Origin: Mycolicibacterium iranicum
GTDB lineage: Bacteria > Actinomycetota > Actinomycetes > Mycobacteriales > Mycobacteriaceae
Direction: 5' to 3'
NCBI RefSeq assembly: GCF_001650495.1
Contig: NZ_LWCS01000031.1
Span: 1-64,000 of the forward strand
DNA: 64,000 nt
The notes beneath the pieces are model-generated. The model had not been told where the DNA came from. It saw only the letters and a program-made list of their open reading frames with translations, and ran no database searches. Positions 63,889 to 64,000 of this stretch are shown here, in pieces. Position numbers and translations under genes: made by a program. The number at the start of each line of letters is the position of its first letter. The first letter of the stretch is position 1.

Positions 63889-64000
63889 GTTCGCGACTCT
63901 ATTCCACTCGCCCCGGCTTGCACCTGCGTCAGCGGACGCCCCGCGGTCTCACGCAAGGTCAGAACCGCCACCAGCGACACCACCGCGGCGGTGATCAGAT
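63885..64000 (-). CDS. C-terminal end of a membrane transporter (MFS/MHS type), cut by the window
   Basis: The last 37 codons read LITAAVVSLVAVLTLRETAGRPL and a polar tail, then TGA overlapping the next ATG. A terminal helix followed by RETAGRPL is typical of the metabolite:proton symporter group of MFS carriers. The main part lies beyond base 64000. Confidence 0.6.
   Translation of the reverse strand, partial: LITAAVVSLVAVLTLRETAGRPLTQVQAGASGIESRT

Overview
The window is high-GC chromosomal DNA of a fast-growing or environmental mycobacterium (Mycolicibacterium type). Gene order for the first 28 kb follows the M. tuberculosis block Rv3840-Rv3859c: LCP protein, bfrB, glpQ1, Rv3843c-like, [superoxide dismutase], Rv3847-like, espR, Rv3850-like, small membrane protein, hns, rraA, ethA/ethR, PHP protein, gltD/gltB. 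Further right come dps, a block matching Rv0135c-Rv0142, and a cluster that looks like the 3-O-methylmannose polysaccharide (MMP) locus known from non-tuberculous mycobacteria. All ortholog names rest on recognition of sequence and gene order, not on a database search.

Region 1 (1-6 kb): cell-wall LCP protein, iron storage (bfrB behind candidate tandem IdeR boxes), lipid phosphodiesterase, Rv3843c-like protein and rhodanese. Where M. tuberculosis carries sodA, this genome has a nickel superoxide dismutase with its processing peptidase (sodN/sodX). Region 2 (6-14 kb): espR with a motif-rich upstream region, a membrane protein/ImmA-like protease pair, a proline-rich anchored secreted protein, copC with a decayed copD, an H-NS-like protein and rraA. 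Region 3 (12.5-21 kb): ethA/ethR around a 55-bp operator made of three 15-bp palindromes, a dinB with a LexA box over its start, an F420-type oxidoreductase behind a SoxR-like promoter, and an accessory cluster of two micro-ORFs plus a secreted protein. Region 4 (21-31 kb): gltBD, thioesterase, aquaporin, dps. Region 5 (30.5-38.3 kb): DNA glycosylase, DUF427, FAD oxidase, an SDR/NTF2-like pair under a perfect KstR box, msrB-msrA, CYP138-like P450 and TetR. Region 6 (38.3-42.8 kb): MMP-type cluster with a TetR gene; the same GGACA-N2-TGTCC palindrome lies at both promoter ends. Region 7 (42.8-64 kb): flavin/F420-type enzymes, acyl-CoA dehydrogenase, a four-gene coupled membrane/cupredoxin-like operon of unknown function, ANTAR regulator, pncA, glgX, maltokinase without treS, a second proline-rich anchored protein, HugZ-like protein, pyrE-like gene, an ABC importer, an orphan SigH-like sigma factor and transporters.

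The observations most worth following are the in-place exchange of superoxide dismutase type, the paired secreted proteins with a shared C-terminal LPG...GYRQA anchor, the coupled operon at 46.3-50.1 kb, the operator logic of the MMP-type cluster, and the KstR, SoxR and LexA boxes. Many genes have a TANNNT -10 element 5-8 nt before the start codon, which predicts leaderless mRNAs. No tRNA, rRNA, CRISPR array or insertion sequence was found.
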